This document shows positions 16,640 to 25,171 of a DNA stretch of 64,000 nt, in pieces; the first letter of the stretch is position 1; each line of letters begins with the position of its first letter. Position numbers and translations under genes: made by a program. The stretch lies in assembly GCF_900460535.1 (NCBI RefSeq), contig NZ_UHIL01000001.1, forward strand, positions 2,480,001-2,544,000. Direction: 5' to 3'. Source of the DNA: Vibrio parahaemolyticus (GTDB taxonomy: Bacteria; Pseudomonadota; Gammaproteobacteria; Enterobacterales; Vibrionaceae). Under the pieces are notes generated by a model. It searched no databases, was not told the DNA's origin, and saw only the letters and a list, made by a program, of their open reading frames with translations.

Positions 16640-18658
16640 ATGACTTCAATTAAAAATGCTGAACTTGGTTGGAACGAAGCTGGCACGCCGGTTTCTGACC
16701 AATTTGATGATGTTTACTTTTCTAACGTAAACGGTCTTGAAGAGACACGCTACGTTTTCCTCAAACAAAATCATCTCCCAGAAAGATGGCAGGAATTTGA
16801 CCAAAGACGCTTTGTTATCGGTGAAACCGGATTTGGCACGGGACTGAACTTTCTTGCTGTATGGCAATGGTTTAATGAATTTCGTCGCAACCACCCAGAT
16901 GCAGCGCTAAAAGAGCTGCACTTCATTAGTTTTGAAAAATACCCGCTAAGCCTAGCGGATTTGAAAAAAGCACATGAAGCGTGGCCGGAGTTGGCTGAGT
17001 ATGCAGAAAAGCTGCAAAAGCACTACCCTGCTGCCGTACCTGAGTGTCACCGCATTGTGCTTGAAGATGGCGCAATTACACTCGACCTTTGGTTTGGCGA
17101 CATCAAAGACTGCATGCCGCAAGTCCCATACAACGAACAAGGTTTGATTGACGCTTGGTTTTTAGATGGATTCGCACCAAGTAAAAACCCAGAAATGTGG
17201 AACCAAAATCTGTTCAACAACATGGCTAAGTTAGCCAAGCAAGACTGTACAGTTGCCACTTTTACCGCGGCGGGTTTTGTGCGTCGAGGATTGAACGAAG
17301 CTGGCTTTGCAATGAAAAAAGTCAAAGGCTTTGGCACCAAGCGTGAAATGATCGCAGGCTCGATGGAACAACGCGAAAAGCAATCGAACCATCTTGCGTG
17401 GTTCAATCGCACGGCGTCCAGCAATCTTGATTCGATTGCCATAATCGGAGGCGGTATTGCCAGCGCGGCGTTAGCGAAAACGTTGGTTCGTCGTGGCCAA
17501 AACGTCACGCTTTACTGCAAAGACACTCAACCAGCCGAAGGGGCTTCTGGCAACCGTCAAGGTGCCGTTTATCCTCTGCTTAATGGCCCGCATACAGGTG
17601 TATCTCGTGTGTTTGCGCCAGCATTTTTGTTCGCACGTCAATTTGTCGAGCAAGCAGCGCAAGAAATTGATTTTGACCATGATTGGTGTGGTGTAACTCA
17701 ATTGATGTGGGATGACAAATCCACAGACAAACTAGAGAAAATGCTTGAGGGAAACTTCACTCCAGCGCTCATTCGTAAATTGTCTGCGGAAGAAACGGCG
17801 GAGACAATCGGCTTATCCATTGATATGGCATCGGTTCATTACCCAATGGGCGGTTGGTTGTGCCCTGCGGAATTAACTCGCGGGCTGATTACTCAACTAG
17901 AAAAAACCGAACTTTTTGAAGCGAAGTTCGAGCATCAAGTCGAGTCACTAACTTGGGACGAAGAGCGTGAGCTTTGGACATTAAAAGCGAACGGCCAGAA
18001 CTTTGAACATTCAACCGTTGTAGTTGCTAACGGCAACGAGTTCCAAACACTAAGCCAAACTGAAGCCTTGCCGATGGGGCAAGTAAAAGGACAAGTGAGT
18101 CACGCGCCAGCAACGAAAACCCTATCTAAACTCAAAACTGTACTGTGTTACGACGGTTACATGACGCCTGTTAACCCAAATAACCAACACCTTTGCATTG
18201 GTGCCAGTTACGATCGCAGTCATTTAGACTATGAGTTTGATGAAAACGCACAACGAGATAACGTAGAAAAGTTGGTCAAATGCATTCCAAATCAGGAATG
18301 GACCAAAGAAGTGGATACATCGGGCAATTTGTCACGCCAAGGTATTCGTTGCGTGAGTCGAGACCATCTGCCATTTGTTGGGAACGTAGGTGATTTCGAA
18401 ACAATCAAAACGCAATATGCAGATTTGCAAAATAAACCAGAAGAAGAGGTTGAAGCGATTCACCAATTCCCTAACCTTTTCTGCTTCTTAGGTTTAGGCT
18501 CTCGAGGTCTAAGCTCTGCGCCTCTGTTGGCAGAAGTGTTGGCCTCGCAAATCTGTGGGGACCCGCTGCCACTCCCTGTCGATGTGCTGACAGAACTTCA
18601 CCCAAGCCGTATGTGGGTACGCAAATTACGTAAAGGTAAAGCGATTACCGAGCTTTAA
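16640..18658 (+). CDS. mnmC: Bifunctional tRNA mnm5s2U biosynthesis protein MnmC
   Basis: MnmC performs the last two steps of making 5-methylaminomethyl-2-thiouridine at the tRNA wobble position. The 672-residue protein joins an N-terminal SAM-dependent methyltransferase ([11 protein letters not shown] at about 55-65, [12 protein letters not shown] at about 173-184) to a C-terminal FAD oxidoreductase ([17 protein letters not shown] at about 266-282). The ATG at 16640 ([15 protein letters not shown]) matches the family; the upstream in-frame ATG at 16544 would add 32 unrelated residues. The fabB/mnmC neighbourhood is kept from enterobacteria. Confidence 0.96.
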   Translation: MTSIKNAELGWNEAGTPVSDQFDDVYFSNVNGLEETRYVFLKQNHLPERWQEFDQRRFVIGETGFGTGLNFLAVWQWFNEFRRNHPDAALKELHFISFEKYPLSLADLKKAHEAWPELAEYAEKLQKHYPAAVPECHRIVLEDGAITLDLWFGDIKDCMPQVPYNEQGLIDAWFLDGFAPSKNPEMWNQNLFNNMAKLAKQDCTVATFTAAGFVRRGLNEAGFAMKKVKGFGTKREMIAGSMEQREKQSNHLAWFNRTASSNLDSIAIIGGGIASAALAKTLVRRGQNVTLYCKDTQPAEGASGNRQGAVYPLLNGPHTGVSRVFAPAFLFARQFVEQAAQEIDFDHDWCGVTQLMWDDKSTDKLEKMLEGNFTPALIRKLSAEETAETIGLSIDMASVHYPMGGWLCPAELTRGLITQLEKTELFEAKFEHQVESLTWDEERELWTLKANGQNFEHSTVVVANGNEFQTLSQTEALPMGQVKGQVSHAPATKTLSKLKTVLCYDGYMTPVNPNNQHLCIGASYDRSHLDYEFDENAQRDNVEKLVKCIPNQEWTKEVDTSGNLSRQGIRCVSRDHLPFVGNVGDFETIKTQYADLQNKPEEEVEAIHQFPNLFCFLGLGSRGLSSAPLLAEVLASQICGDPLPLPVDVLTELHPSRMWVRKLRKGKAITEL

Positions 18659-18706
18659 ATTGGCACCAAACAGACAACTACATGGATATTAAGTAGATAA
18701 CGAATA

Positions 18707-18752
18707 AGAGATTCCCAAGCCCGCGAAATCACGCATCAGGAATCTCTTTTTT
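18707..18752 (+). terminator. Terminator behind mnmC
   Basis: AGAGATTCC (18707-18715) pairs with GGAATCTCT (18739-18747) across a 23-base loop and is followed by six T residues. It lies between the converging mnmC and FMN-reductase genes and may act on both. Confidence 0.75.
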
Positions 18753-18761
18753 AATGGCGTA

Positions 18762-19286
18762 TTACTTGAGCAACGCGACGGCTTGTTTCACTTGCTCTGC
18801 AATTTCTTGATTTACAATCTCACCCGACTCCAAGTCAAAGTTCTCGTAAAAACTTGGTACCGAAACCGACGCTTTAACGTCCGCTCCAAAAAATGGCGCT
18901 GAACCCGTTGCCGCCGCTAGTACGCTTTGTGCACCACCAGGTCCCGGTGACGTCGCAAGGTAAACGACCGGTTTATTTTGGAACACATTGCGCTCGATAC
19001 GCGTTGCCCAATCGAACAAGTTTTTGTAAGCCGCTGCGTAAGAACCATTGTGCTCTGCAAATGATACAACGATGGCATCAGCTTGCTCTAGCTCGCGTAA
19101 AAAAGCGATTGCGCCTTCCGCTTGGCCGATTTCTTTCTCTTTGTCTTCACTAAACATTGGAACGTTGTAGTTGTTTAAATCCAACACGCTCACTTGTGCG
19201 CCTTCTACTTGTTGAGCTGCGTAAGTAGCAAGCGTTTTGTTGATTGAGGTTGAGCTGGTAGAAGCACCGAATGCGACAATTTTCAT
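18762..19286 (-). CDS. NAD(P)H-dependent FMN reductase family protein
   Basis: This 174-residue flavodoxin-fold protein belongs to the NADPH-dependent FMN reductase family, which reduces flavins, quinones or azo compounds. The N-terminus KIVAFGASTSSTSINKTLA is the FMN phosphate-binding loop; SFAEHNGSYAAAYKNLFDW and LATSPGPGGAQSVL are the other flavin contacts. I use the ATG at 19286, preceded by AAAGGAA; the frame stays open to 19400 without family support. The natural substrate is not evident from the context, and the gene stands alone. Confidence 0.88.
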   Translation of the reverse strand: MKIVAFGASTSSTSINKTLATYAAQQVEGAQVSVLDLNNYNVPMFSEDKEKEIGQAEGAIAFLRELEQADAIVVSFAEHNGSYAAAYKNLFDWATRIERNVFQNKPVVYLATSPGPGGAQSVLAAATGSAPFFGADVKASVSVPSFYENFDLESGEIVNQEIAEQVKQAVALLK

Positions 19287-19565
19287 GGTTATATTCCTTT
19301 GTTCACGTTTTATGCTTTGCAGAATAAAAGTTAAACAGGCTGGCAACAACCACAAAAATCTTAAGGAGAGATTCGAATATTTCGAAGGAGTTGATTTCAA
19401 CTAAAAGGCGGGATAACGATAGAAAAGATATGCTCAGAAATAGCCAAGAAGCACGCCTAGAATAAGGTGACGTTTGATATAACCCGTTGAAAAAAATAGT
19501 CACAACAAGGTTAACAGGCTTTCATTCAGCTACACTGAGCACTCATTTACTGCAATTCGTAGATA
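19287..19565. other. Gap between the FMN reductase gene and yfcL
   Basis: No gene is supported here. Two TTCGAA hexamers three bases apart (19372-19377 and 19381-19386) lie about 86 bp upstream of the FMN-reductase start and could be an operator. No terminator with a convincing T-tract is seen behind yfcL. Confidence 0.4.
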
Positions 19566-19829
19566 TTATGCTTGTGATTGCAGTTCTTGCCATAGATCAC
19601 TAACAATCACGCGATCCGCAGGCGTCAGTTCTGCACGTGCTTCTTCTAGGCTGTTCGCGATACGAGATTTTAGCTCTTCAACATCGTTGATGCCGTCTTC
19701 TTCACACGATGCGGCAGACAGAGAGATGTGACCACGTAGATAACCACCAGCAAACAGTTCATCATCAGATGCGTTTTCAATACGAGCATCAATCAGTTCT
19801 AGTAGTTTTTCTTCAAATTCAATAATCAT
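19566..19829 (-). CDS. yfcL: YfcL family protein
   Basis: This small 87-residue soluble protein matches E. coli YfcL closely in its first third (ASDDELFAGGYLRGHISL). It is acidic and probably helical, and its function is unknown. It lies 24 bp behind epmC, the same pairing as in enterobacteria, and is very likely cotranscribed with it. No signal peptide or membrane segment is visible. Confidence 0.9.
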   Translation of the reverse strand: MIIEFEEKLLELIDARIENASDDELFAGGYLRGHISLSAASCEEDGINDVEELKSRIANSLEEARAELTPADRVIVSDLWQELQSQA

Positions 19830-19853
19830 GGAGTTTCTCTGAGGTTATTTGGG

Positions 19854-20384
19854 TTACTTAACGCTAAAATCAGACGCTTCCAGCGGCTTAGTTTGGTAAA
19901 ACGCACGTAAGGCGTCCGAAAGCATTTTCACTCGCGGTGGCAAACCTGCTTCCAAAATACCTAATACTTCTTTATGCACTTTTTGCATAAAGCCAAGCCT
20001 ATCTGGTTCAAAATCGCCGTGTAGATTGTCACAACTGACCGTAAAAGGGAAGCCAGCACTCGTGGCAAGAATCCATTCGTAAGCTTGAGGGCGAATTTCT
20101 ACTTTTTCGAACTCAGCTTGTACGGCTTCGGTGCGTCCATCCGGCTCATACCAGTAGCCAAAATCTTCCATTAAACGACGTTCAGGACCAGCGACACACC
20201 AGTGCGCGATTTCGTGCAGAGCAGAAGCGTAAAAACCTCGAGCAAAAATAATACGATGGTGAGGATGCTCATCATCAGCTGGCAGATAAATAGGCTCATC
20301 ACCACCAAGCCCTAGCGTGGTGTTGAATTGCTCAAGAAAAGTGTCATTGAAAATGGTGATTAGATCTTGGTATTCGTGGGTCAT
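19854..20384 (-). CDS. epmC: Elongation factor P hydroxylase EpmC
   Basis: EpmC (YfcM) hydroxylates the beta-lysylated lysine of elongation factor P, the last step of that modification. The 176-residue protein has the putative metal-binding motif HEIAHW (57-62), followed by GYWYEPDGRTEAVQAEFE with further conserved acidic residues. Its length is usual for the family. The 332 bases upstream separate it from a divergent membrane-protein gene. Confidence 0.93.
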   Translation of the reverse strand: MTHEYQDLITIFNDTFLEQFNTTLGLGGDEPIYLPADDEHPHHRIIFARGFYASALHEIAHWCVAGPERRLMEDFGYWYEPDGRTEAVQAEFEKVEIRPQAYEWILATSAGFPFTVSCDNLHGDFEPDRLGFMQKVHKEVLGILEAGLPPRVKMLSDALRAFYQTKPLEASDFSVK

Positions 20385-20716
20385 CGTCGAGTCTGTACTT
20401 CAAATTGACATGCGCTGCGCATTGTCGCTGTTTTTGCAAATAAGGTAAAGGCATCCCACAGTTTTGGTTATTAGTTGAATTTATCTGAACCGACCTTTCT
20501 CAATACAATTTCTCATTCGTCAGCGTACTCATTTACTAATACACTCTCGCCTTATTTTGGTGCCACTCAAATTGCTGTTTTTCAAGCAGTTTGATTATGA
20601 GCATGTTGCTGGTTTTAATCACTTTTTAAGACTGATTAAGCCGTTTGTAAGTGTTGTTACTGCCCTAACCATTTTGTAATGGATAAACGGTAACTTTTTA
20701 CTTTGAGTGTTCCCCT
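20385..20716. other. Divergent intergenic region, 332 bp
   Basis: This region must hold the promoters of epmC and the TRIC-like gene. An imperfect hairpin AAATTGCT/AGCAGTTT lies near 20569-20592. I see no confident -10/-35 pair, riboswitch or open frame. The leader just before 20717 lacks a clear Shine-Dalgarno sequence. Confidence 0.4.
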
Positions 20717-21340
20717 ATGTTGCTAAGTGTGTTGTATATCATTGGTATCACGGCTGAAGCCATGACAGGTGCGTTAAGCGCTGGTAGAAGAAAAATGGAC
20801 TGGTTTGGCGTTATGTTGGTAGCGAGTGCGACAGCCATTGGCGGCGGCACAGTGCGTGACATTTTATTGGGCCACTACCCTCTTGGTTGGGTCAAAAACC
20901 CTGAATTTCTGGCTATCACCTGTGTTGCTGGCGTACTAACGACTGGCCTCGCGAAATGGGTGATCAAACTAAAAGGCTTGTTCATTCGTCTTGATGCACT
21001 GGGTTTGATTGTATTTAGCATCATCGGTACCAAGATTGCGATGGGCATGGGCTTGCACCCAGGCATCTGTATGGTGTCTGCATTGGTGACTGGCGTATTT
21101 GGTGGCTTACTTCGCGATTTGATCTGTCGCCAAACTCCGTTGGTACTGCATGAGGAGCTATACGCTTCTATCGCGTTGATTGCATCCGGCCTTTACCTGG
21201 CGTTACTAGAATTCAACGTGCCAGACGTAACAGCAACCATTGTTACCCTTGTTGTGGGTTACGTACTTCGTATGGCAGCGGTTCGATTTAAGTGGCGTTT
21301 GCCTTCTTTCCAGTTGGAAACCGAAAGCTCGCTCCACTAA
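20717..21340 (+). CDS. TRIC-like / UPF0126 (YicG-type) membrane protein
   Basis: This 207-residue integral membrane protein has about seven hydrophobic helices arranged as two repeats of the UPF0126 domain. The glycine-rich signatures TAIGGGTVRDILLG and TGVFGGLLRDLIC mark the two halves. The family is related to eukaryotic TRIC cation channels, and some bacterial members have been linked to glycine uptake. The substrate here cannot be told from sequence. It is a single gene with a terminator shared with aroC. Confidence 0.88.
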   Translation: MLLSVLYIIGITAEAMTGALSAGRRKMDWFGVMLVASATAIGGGTVRDILLGHYPLGWVKNPEFLAITCVAGVLTTGLAKWVIKLKGLFIRLDALGLIVFSIIGTKIAMGMGLHPGICMVSALVTGVFGGLLRDLICRQTPLVLHEELYASIALIASGLYLALLEFNVPDVTATIVTLVVGYVLRMAAVRFKWRLPSFQLETESSLH

Positions 21341-21362
21341 GTAAGAAAAAAGAACAAAAAAG

Positions 21363-21392
21363 AAAAGGTTGCTCCATTAGCAACCTTTTTTG
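21363..21392. terminator. Bidirectional terminator between the TRIC-like gene and aroC
   Basis: Stem AAAAGGTTGC (21363-21372) pairs with GCAACCTTTT (21380-21389). T-tracts follow on both strands. Confidence 0.88.
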
Positions 21393-21408
21393 TATTTGGA
21401 GTACCAAA

Positions 21409-22494
21409 CTAAATCTTTGGTGTTTCTGTCGTTACGCCGTGGTTTTGCCCACGATGACGCAGTAAGTGATCCATCACAACAATCGCAAGCATGGCTTCAG
21501 CAATAGGTACAGCACGAATGCCGACACATGGGTCGTGACGACCTTTCGTAATGAGCTGAGTAGGTTCACCTTCTTTAGTGATCGTGTCACCCGGAACCGT
21601 GATGCTTGATGTTGGCTTAAGTGCAATATTCGCAACGATGTCTTGACCTGTTGAGATACCACCAAGGATGCCACCAGCATGGTTGCTACCAAAACCTTGC
21701 GGAGAAAGTGGGTCACGGTGCTGACTGCCTTTTTGGTTTACGACATCGAAACCATCACCGATTTCGACACCCTTCACCGCGTTGATGCTCATTAGCGCGT
21801 GCGCAATGTCTGCATCCAAGCGGTCAAACACTGGTTCACCAAGGCCAACAGGTACGTTGGTTGCAACAACCTGAATTTTCGCACCAATTGAGTCGCCTTC
21901 TTTTTTTAGGTCGCGGATCAGTTGATCAAACGCTTCCACTTTGTCTGTATCTGGGCAGAAGAACGCGTTGTTTTCAATTTCGTCCCAGTCGACTTTATCA
22001 ATAGAAACATCGCCCATTTGTGACAAGTAAGCGCGGATTTCTACGCCAAATTCATCTTTCAGATATTTCTTCGCGATTGCACCTGCAGCCACACGCATCG
22101 CAGTTTCACGGGCTGACGAACGGCCGCCGCCACGATAGTCACGAATGCCATATTTTTGGTGGTAAGTGTAATCAGCATGTCCCGGGCGGAACTTATCTTT
22201 GATGTCTGAGTAATCTTTTGAACGTTGATCGGTATTTTCGATCAACAGGCCGATTGAAGTGCCTGTGGTTTTGCCTTCAAACACGCCAGAAAGAATTTTA
22301 ACTTCGTCCGGTTCACGACGCTGTGTGGTGTAACGTGATGTGCCAGGACGACGACGGTCGAGATCCGTTTGCAGATCTGCTTCTGTAATTTCTAATCCCG
22401 GAGGACATCCGTCTACGATACATCCCAGTGCGATACCGTGACTTTCTCCGAATGTTGTCACTCGAAAATGTTGTCCGATACTGTTTCCTGCCAT
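21409..22494 (-). CDS. aroC: Chorismate synthase
   Basis: AroC turns EPSP into chorismate, the branch point of aromatic synthesis, using reduced FMN. The 361-residue protein begins with the family signature [14 protein letters not shown]. It also has [25 protein letters not shown] and the C-terminal [18 protein letters not shown] block. In E. coli aroC follows prmB; here the order is kept, but a terminator lies in the 176-bp gap, so aroC probably has its own promoter as well. Confidence 0.98.
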   Translation of the reverse strand: MAGNSIGQHFRVTTFGESHGIALGCIVDGCPPGLEITEADLQTDLDRRRPGTSRYTTQRREPDEVKILSGVFEGKTTGTSIGLLIENTDQRSKDYSDIKDKFRPGHADYTYHQKYGIRDYRGGGRSSARETAMRVAAGAIAKKYLKDEFGVEIRAYLSQMGDVSIDKVDWDEIENNAFFCPDTDKVEAFDQLIRDLKKEGDSIGAKIQVVATNVPVGLGEPVFDRLDADIAHALMSINAVKGVEIGDGFDVVNQKGSQHRDPLSPQGFGSNHAGGILGGISTGQDIVANIALKPTSSITVPGDTITKEGEPTQLITKGRHDPCVGIRAVPIAEAMLAIVVMDHLLRHRGQNHGVTTETPKI

Positions 22495-22617
22495 TACTTC
22501 CTCAAGTTATTGTCGCCACGCTCTCTGATTGAGCGCAACTGCTTTCCAATTCTTCGTGGATTCATAGTGGCTTTATTACGTTTTGATGTAAAGAGTTAAT
22601 ATCGATGAGTTATGCAT

Positions 22618-22649
22618 AAAAAAACACCGAGCATCAGGCTCGGTGTTTT
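22618..22649 (-). terminator. Terminator behind prmB
   Basis: AAAACACCGAGC (22621-22632) pairs with GCTCGGTGTTTT (22638-22649). On the minus strand it is followed by a run of T residues. It separates prmB from aroC. Confidence 0.88.
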
Positions 22650-22670
22650 GAGGTTTTTGGGAAAGACGGA

Positions 22671-23603
22671 TTAGTCTTTGTACAGTTTGAACTCTTCTGC
22701 ACAATCAACCAGTTGCGCACGAGTCAGCATAAATACGCCGTGGCCACCGTTTTCAAATTCAATCCAAGTGAATGGAATTTGTGGGTACTGGTCCATCATA
22801 TGGATCATTGAGTTGCCCACTTCACAGATCAAGATACCGTCATCAGTTAGGTAGTCTGGCGCGTTCGCAAGAATACGGCGAACCAATTTCAGGCCATCGG
22901 TACCCGCAGCCAAACCTAGCTCAGGTTCATGTGTGAACTCTTGTGGCAGGCTGTTCATGTCTTCTTCATCCACATAAGGTGGGTTAGACACGATGAGGTT
23001 GTATTTTTCTTTTGGCAGATCGCGGAACAGATCCGAACGGATTGGGAACACTTGTTGTTCCATGCCGTGATCTTGAATGTTTTGTTCTGCGACTTGAAGC
23101 GCGTCCGCTGAGATATCAATCGCGTCAACTTCTGCTTCAGGGAATGCGTGCGCACATGCAATCGCAATACAGCCACTGCCCGTACATAGATCCATGATTC
23201 GAGTTGGCTCTTCTACCAGCCAAGGTTGGAATTCCGCTTGAATCAATTCACCAATTGGAGAACGTGGCACAAGAACACGTTCGTCAACGAAAAACTCAAG
23301 ACCACAGAACCACGCTTTGTTTGTTAAGTAAGCCGTTGGCGTACGCTCGTTAATGCGTTTTACTACTCGCTCAACAATGCGTAGACGCTCGCTTGTAGTT
23401 AGGCGAGAGTTCAATACATGCGGAGGCACATCGATCGGCAAGTATAAGGTTGGCAGGATAAGCTGAACGGCTTCATCCCACGCGTTATCAGTACCATGAC
23501 CGTAAAACAGGTTCGCTGCATTAAAGCGGCTAACCGTCCAACGAATCATATCTTGAAGGGTATGCAGTTCCGATACCGCCTCTTCTACAAAAATCTTATC
23601 CAA
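22671..23603 (-). CDS. prmB: Ribosomal protein L3 glutamine methyltransferase
   Basis: PrmB methylates a glutamine of ribosomal protein L3 with S-adenosylmethionine and aids 50S assembly. The 310-residue protein has a helical N-terminal domain, the SAM-binding loop [11 protein letters not shown] (139-149) and the catalytic NPPY motif (207-210). The shorter paralogue PrmC is excluded by length and by the smrB/aroC neighbours. Its start lies 62 bp from the divergent smrB gene. Confidence 0.96.
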   Translation of the reverse strand: MDKIFVEEAVSELHTLQDMIRWTVSRFNAANLFYGHGTDNAWDEAVQLILPTLYLPIDVPPHVLNSRLTTSERLRIVERVVKRINERTPTAYLTNKAWFCGLEFFVDERVLVPRSPIGELIQAEFQPWLVEEPTRIMDLCTGSGCIAIACAHAFPEAEVDAIDISADALQVAEQNIQDHGMEQQVFPIRSDLFRDLPKEKYNLIVSNPPYVDEEDMNSLPQEFTHEPELGLAAGTDGLKLVRRILANAPDYLTDDGILICEVGNSMIHMMDQYPQIPFTWIEFENGGHGVFMLTRAQLVDCAEEFKLYKD

Positions 23604-23665
23604 AATTGCCTCCGAAAAGCGCTACAATACTGCCAATAAAGTTTATTAATGAAATTGTTTACCTA

Positions 23666-24196
23666 ATGAGCAAAAAAGACACCGAACATGATGACGATTT
23701 CGCCTTGTTTAAGGAAGCAGTACAGGGCGTAAAAAAGTTGCGACAGGATACCATAATCCAGCAACCAAAAAAAAATACTAAGCAAAAAGAAATCAAACGC
23801 TCAAACCGAGAAGCGAGTGATTCTGAGTTTTACTTTTCCGATGAGTTTGTGCCTCGATTAAACGAAGAAGGCCCAACTCGCTATGCTCGTGATGATGTTT
23901 CTACTTATGAAGTGAAACGTCTGCGTCGCGGTGTCTACGTGCCTGACGTTTTCCTCGATATGCACGGCATGACACAGCAAGAAGCTAAACGCGAACTTGG
24001 TGCCATGATCGCCTATTGCGTAAAAAACGAAATTCACTGTGCGTGTGTTCAACACGGTATTGGTAAACACATTCTGAAGCAAAAAGCCCCACTTTGGCTG
24101 GCTCAGCACCCTGATGTGATGGCCTTCCACCAAGCACCGTTAGAATTTGGCGGTGACGGCGCGCTGCTGGTTTTGCTCTCTATTCCAGAGAAGTAA
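23666..24196 (+). CDS. smrB: Smr-domain endonuclease SmrB (ribosome rescue)
   Basis: SmrB cleaves mRNA between collided ribosomes so that stalled ribosomes can be rescued. The 176-residue protein has a charged N-terminal tail (1-85) and a C-terminal Smr domain (about 93-172). Conserved DMHGMTQQEAK and the HGIGKHILKQ loop are visible. I use the ATG at 23666 (MSKKDTEHDDDF), as in enterobacteria; the upstream frame from 23606 has no support. Divergent from prmB. Confidence 0.94.
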   Translation: MSKKDTEHDDDFALFKEAVQGVKKLRQDTIIQQPKKNTKQKEIKRSNREASDSEFYFSDEFVPRLNEEGPTRYARDDVSTYEVKRLRRGVYVPDVFLDMHGMTQQEAKRELGAMIAYCVKNEIHCACVQHGIGKHILKQKAPLWLAQHPDVMAFHQAPLEFGGDGALLVLLSIPEK

Positions 24197-24217
24197 CACA
24201 TACATTCTAAGAATAAG

Positions 24218-24243
24218 AAAGGCAGGATATTCCTGCCTTTTGT
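24218..24243 (+). terminator. Terminator behind smrB
   Basis: AAAGGCAGGA (24218-24227) pairs with TCCTGCCTTT (24231-24240), followed by TGTTT. Confidence 0.8.
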
Positions 24244-24331
24244 TTATCTATATCTAATTTTTAAATGCTTATTTTAGATGTCTGTCTATTTAAGAGATCG
24301 ATTTATCTTTAAATAACGATGACTTAGACGC

Positions 24332-24796
24332 TTAAGGCGTAATATGCCAAAGCACCTCACCACGCTGTGTTTGTGGTTCGTATTCGATGCACACTAAACC
24401 AGAGGTTGGGAACATCGGAGGCGTCATCTCTTTCACAAACTCAGACGTCAAATAACCAACTAACGGTAAATGAGAAACAAACAATAGAGATTCTAGTTTC
24501 TCGACTTCAATGAGCGCGTTCGCAAAATCAAATACGCAATCCGACTGACCGTATGGTGTGATGTCGTCACTGGTCTCGATGCTTTTTGTCGAGAAAAACG
24601 TACTGATTTCTTGCCAGGTTTGCTGAGCACGGATGTAGGGGCTCACCAACACTTTGTCAAATTGAGCAAAACCTTGCTCAGCACAAGCTCGTGCAACAGC
24701 CTCTGACTCGGTTCTGCCTCTTTGGGTCAGTTCTCTTGCTGCGTCTGAATCTGCGAAATGCTCAGCTTCGCCATGACGCATGATGAATATTTTCAT
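24332..24796 (-). CDS. sixA: Phosphohistidine phosphatase SixA
   Basis: SixA is a small histidine phosphatase that removes phosphate from histidines; in E. coli it acts on the nitrogen phosphotransferase protein NPr and on ArcB. The 154-residue protein begins with the catalytic RHGEAE motif (His8), and the second active histidine is in LLFVSHLPLVGYL. In E. coli sixA lies between smrB and fadJ; here a protease and a small secreted protein have been added between it and fadJ. Confidence 0.93.
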   Translation of the reverse strand: MKIFIMRHGEAEHFADSDAARELTQRGRTESEAVARACAEQGFAQFDKVLVSPYIRAQQTWQEISTFFSTKSIETSDDITPYGQSDCVFDFANALIEVEKLESLLFVSHLPLVGYLTSEFVKEMTPPMFPTSGLVCIEYEPQTQRGEVLWHITP

Positions 24797-25171
24797 GTTA
24801 TTTCCTAGGGATAGCTAACGCTACCAAAAGGTTGACTGCTATCTTTATAGATAACCGGGGCTAATTTTAATAATGACGAAACAAAAATACTGATATAATT
24901 ATCTGTTCATTATACCAATTCGCTTGCTAAAGATAGCGACTTTCTTAACAATCTATTAAAAAGAATATACTCAGTTCATCACATTCTACGATGAAGTCAT
25001 GAACTCAGTGCATTCCTTCAAACAGCTCTACCCCATACGCAAAAGCGATGGGCCCAATGCAGTACTCTTACGAATAACAAAAATGCGGCAAGCAGTATTT
25101 GTCGAACGCAACATTTGCGCTACCCCCTTTGGGGTTCATAATTAATGTAATGCGAAATCTGGAGACGCATC
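24797..25171 (+). promoter_or_regulatory. Structured promoter-leader region of the M16 protease gene
   Basis: These 375 bases hold a plausible -10 TATACT (24966-24971) with a weak TTAACA 15 bases upstream. An inverted repeat AGTTCAT/ATGAACT (24973-24979 and 24999-25005) lies across the expected transcript start. The leader of about 195 bases contains hairpins CCCAT-A-CGC/GCG-ATGGG (25032-25052) and ACCCC/GGGGT (25122-25135). A 48-codon frame (24999-25145) starts inside the inverted repeat; it lacks a ribosome-binding site. The protease's own site is GGAG at 25161. Confidence 0.45.

Noticed and set aside
22671..23603. Assigning the methyltransferase as PrmC (release factor methylase)
   Set aside because: The 310-residue length, helical N-terminal domain and aroC/smrB neighbours fit PrmB.
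24999..25145. A 48-codon frame before the M16 protease gene
   Set aside because: Not called as a gene because no ribosome-binding site is visible; kept only as a possible leader peptide in the findings.
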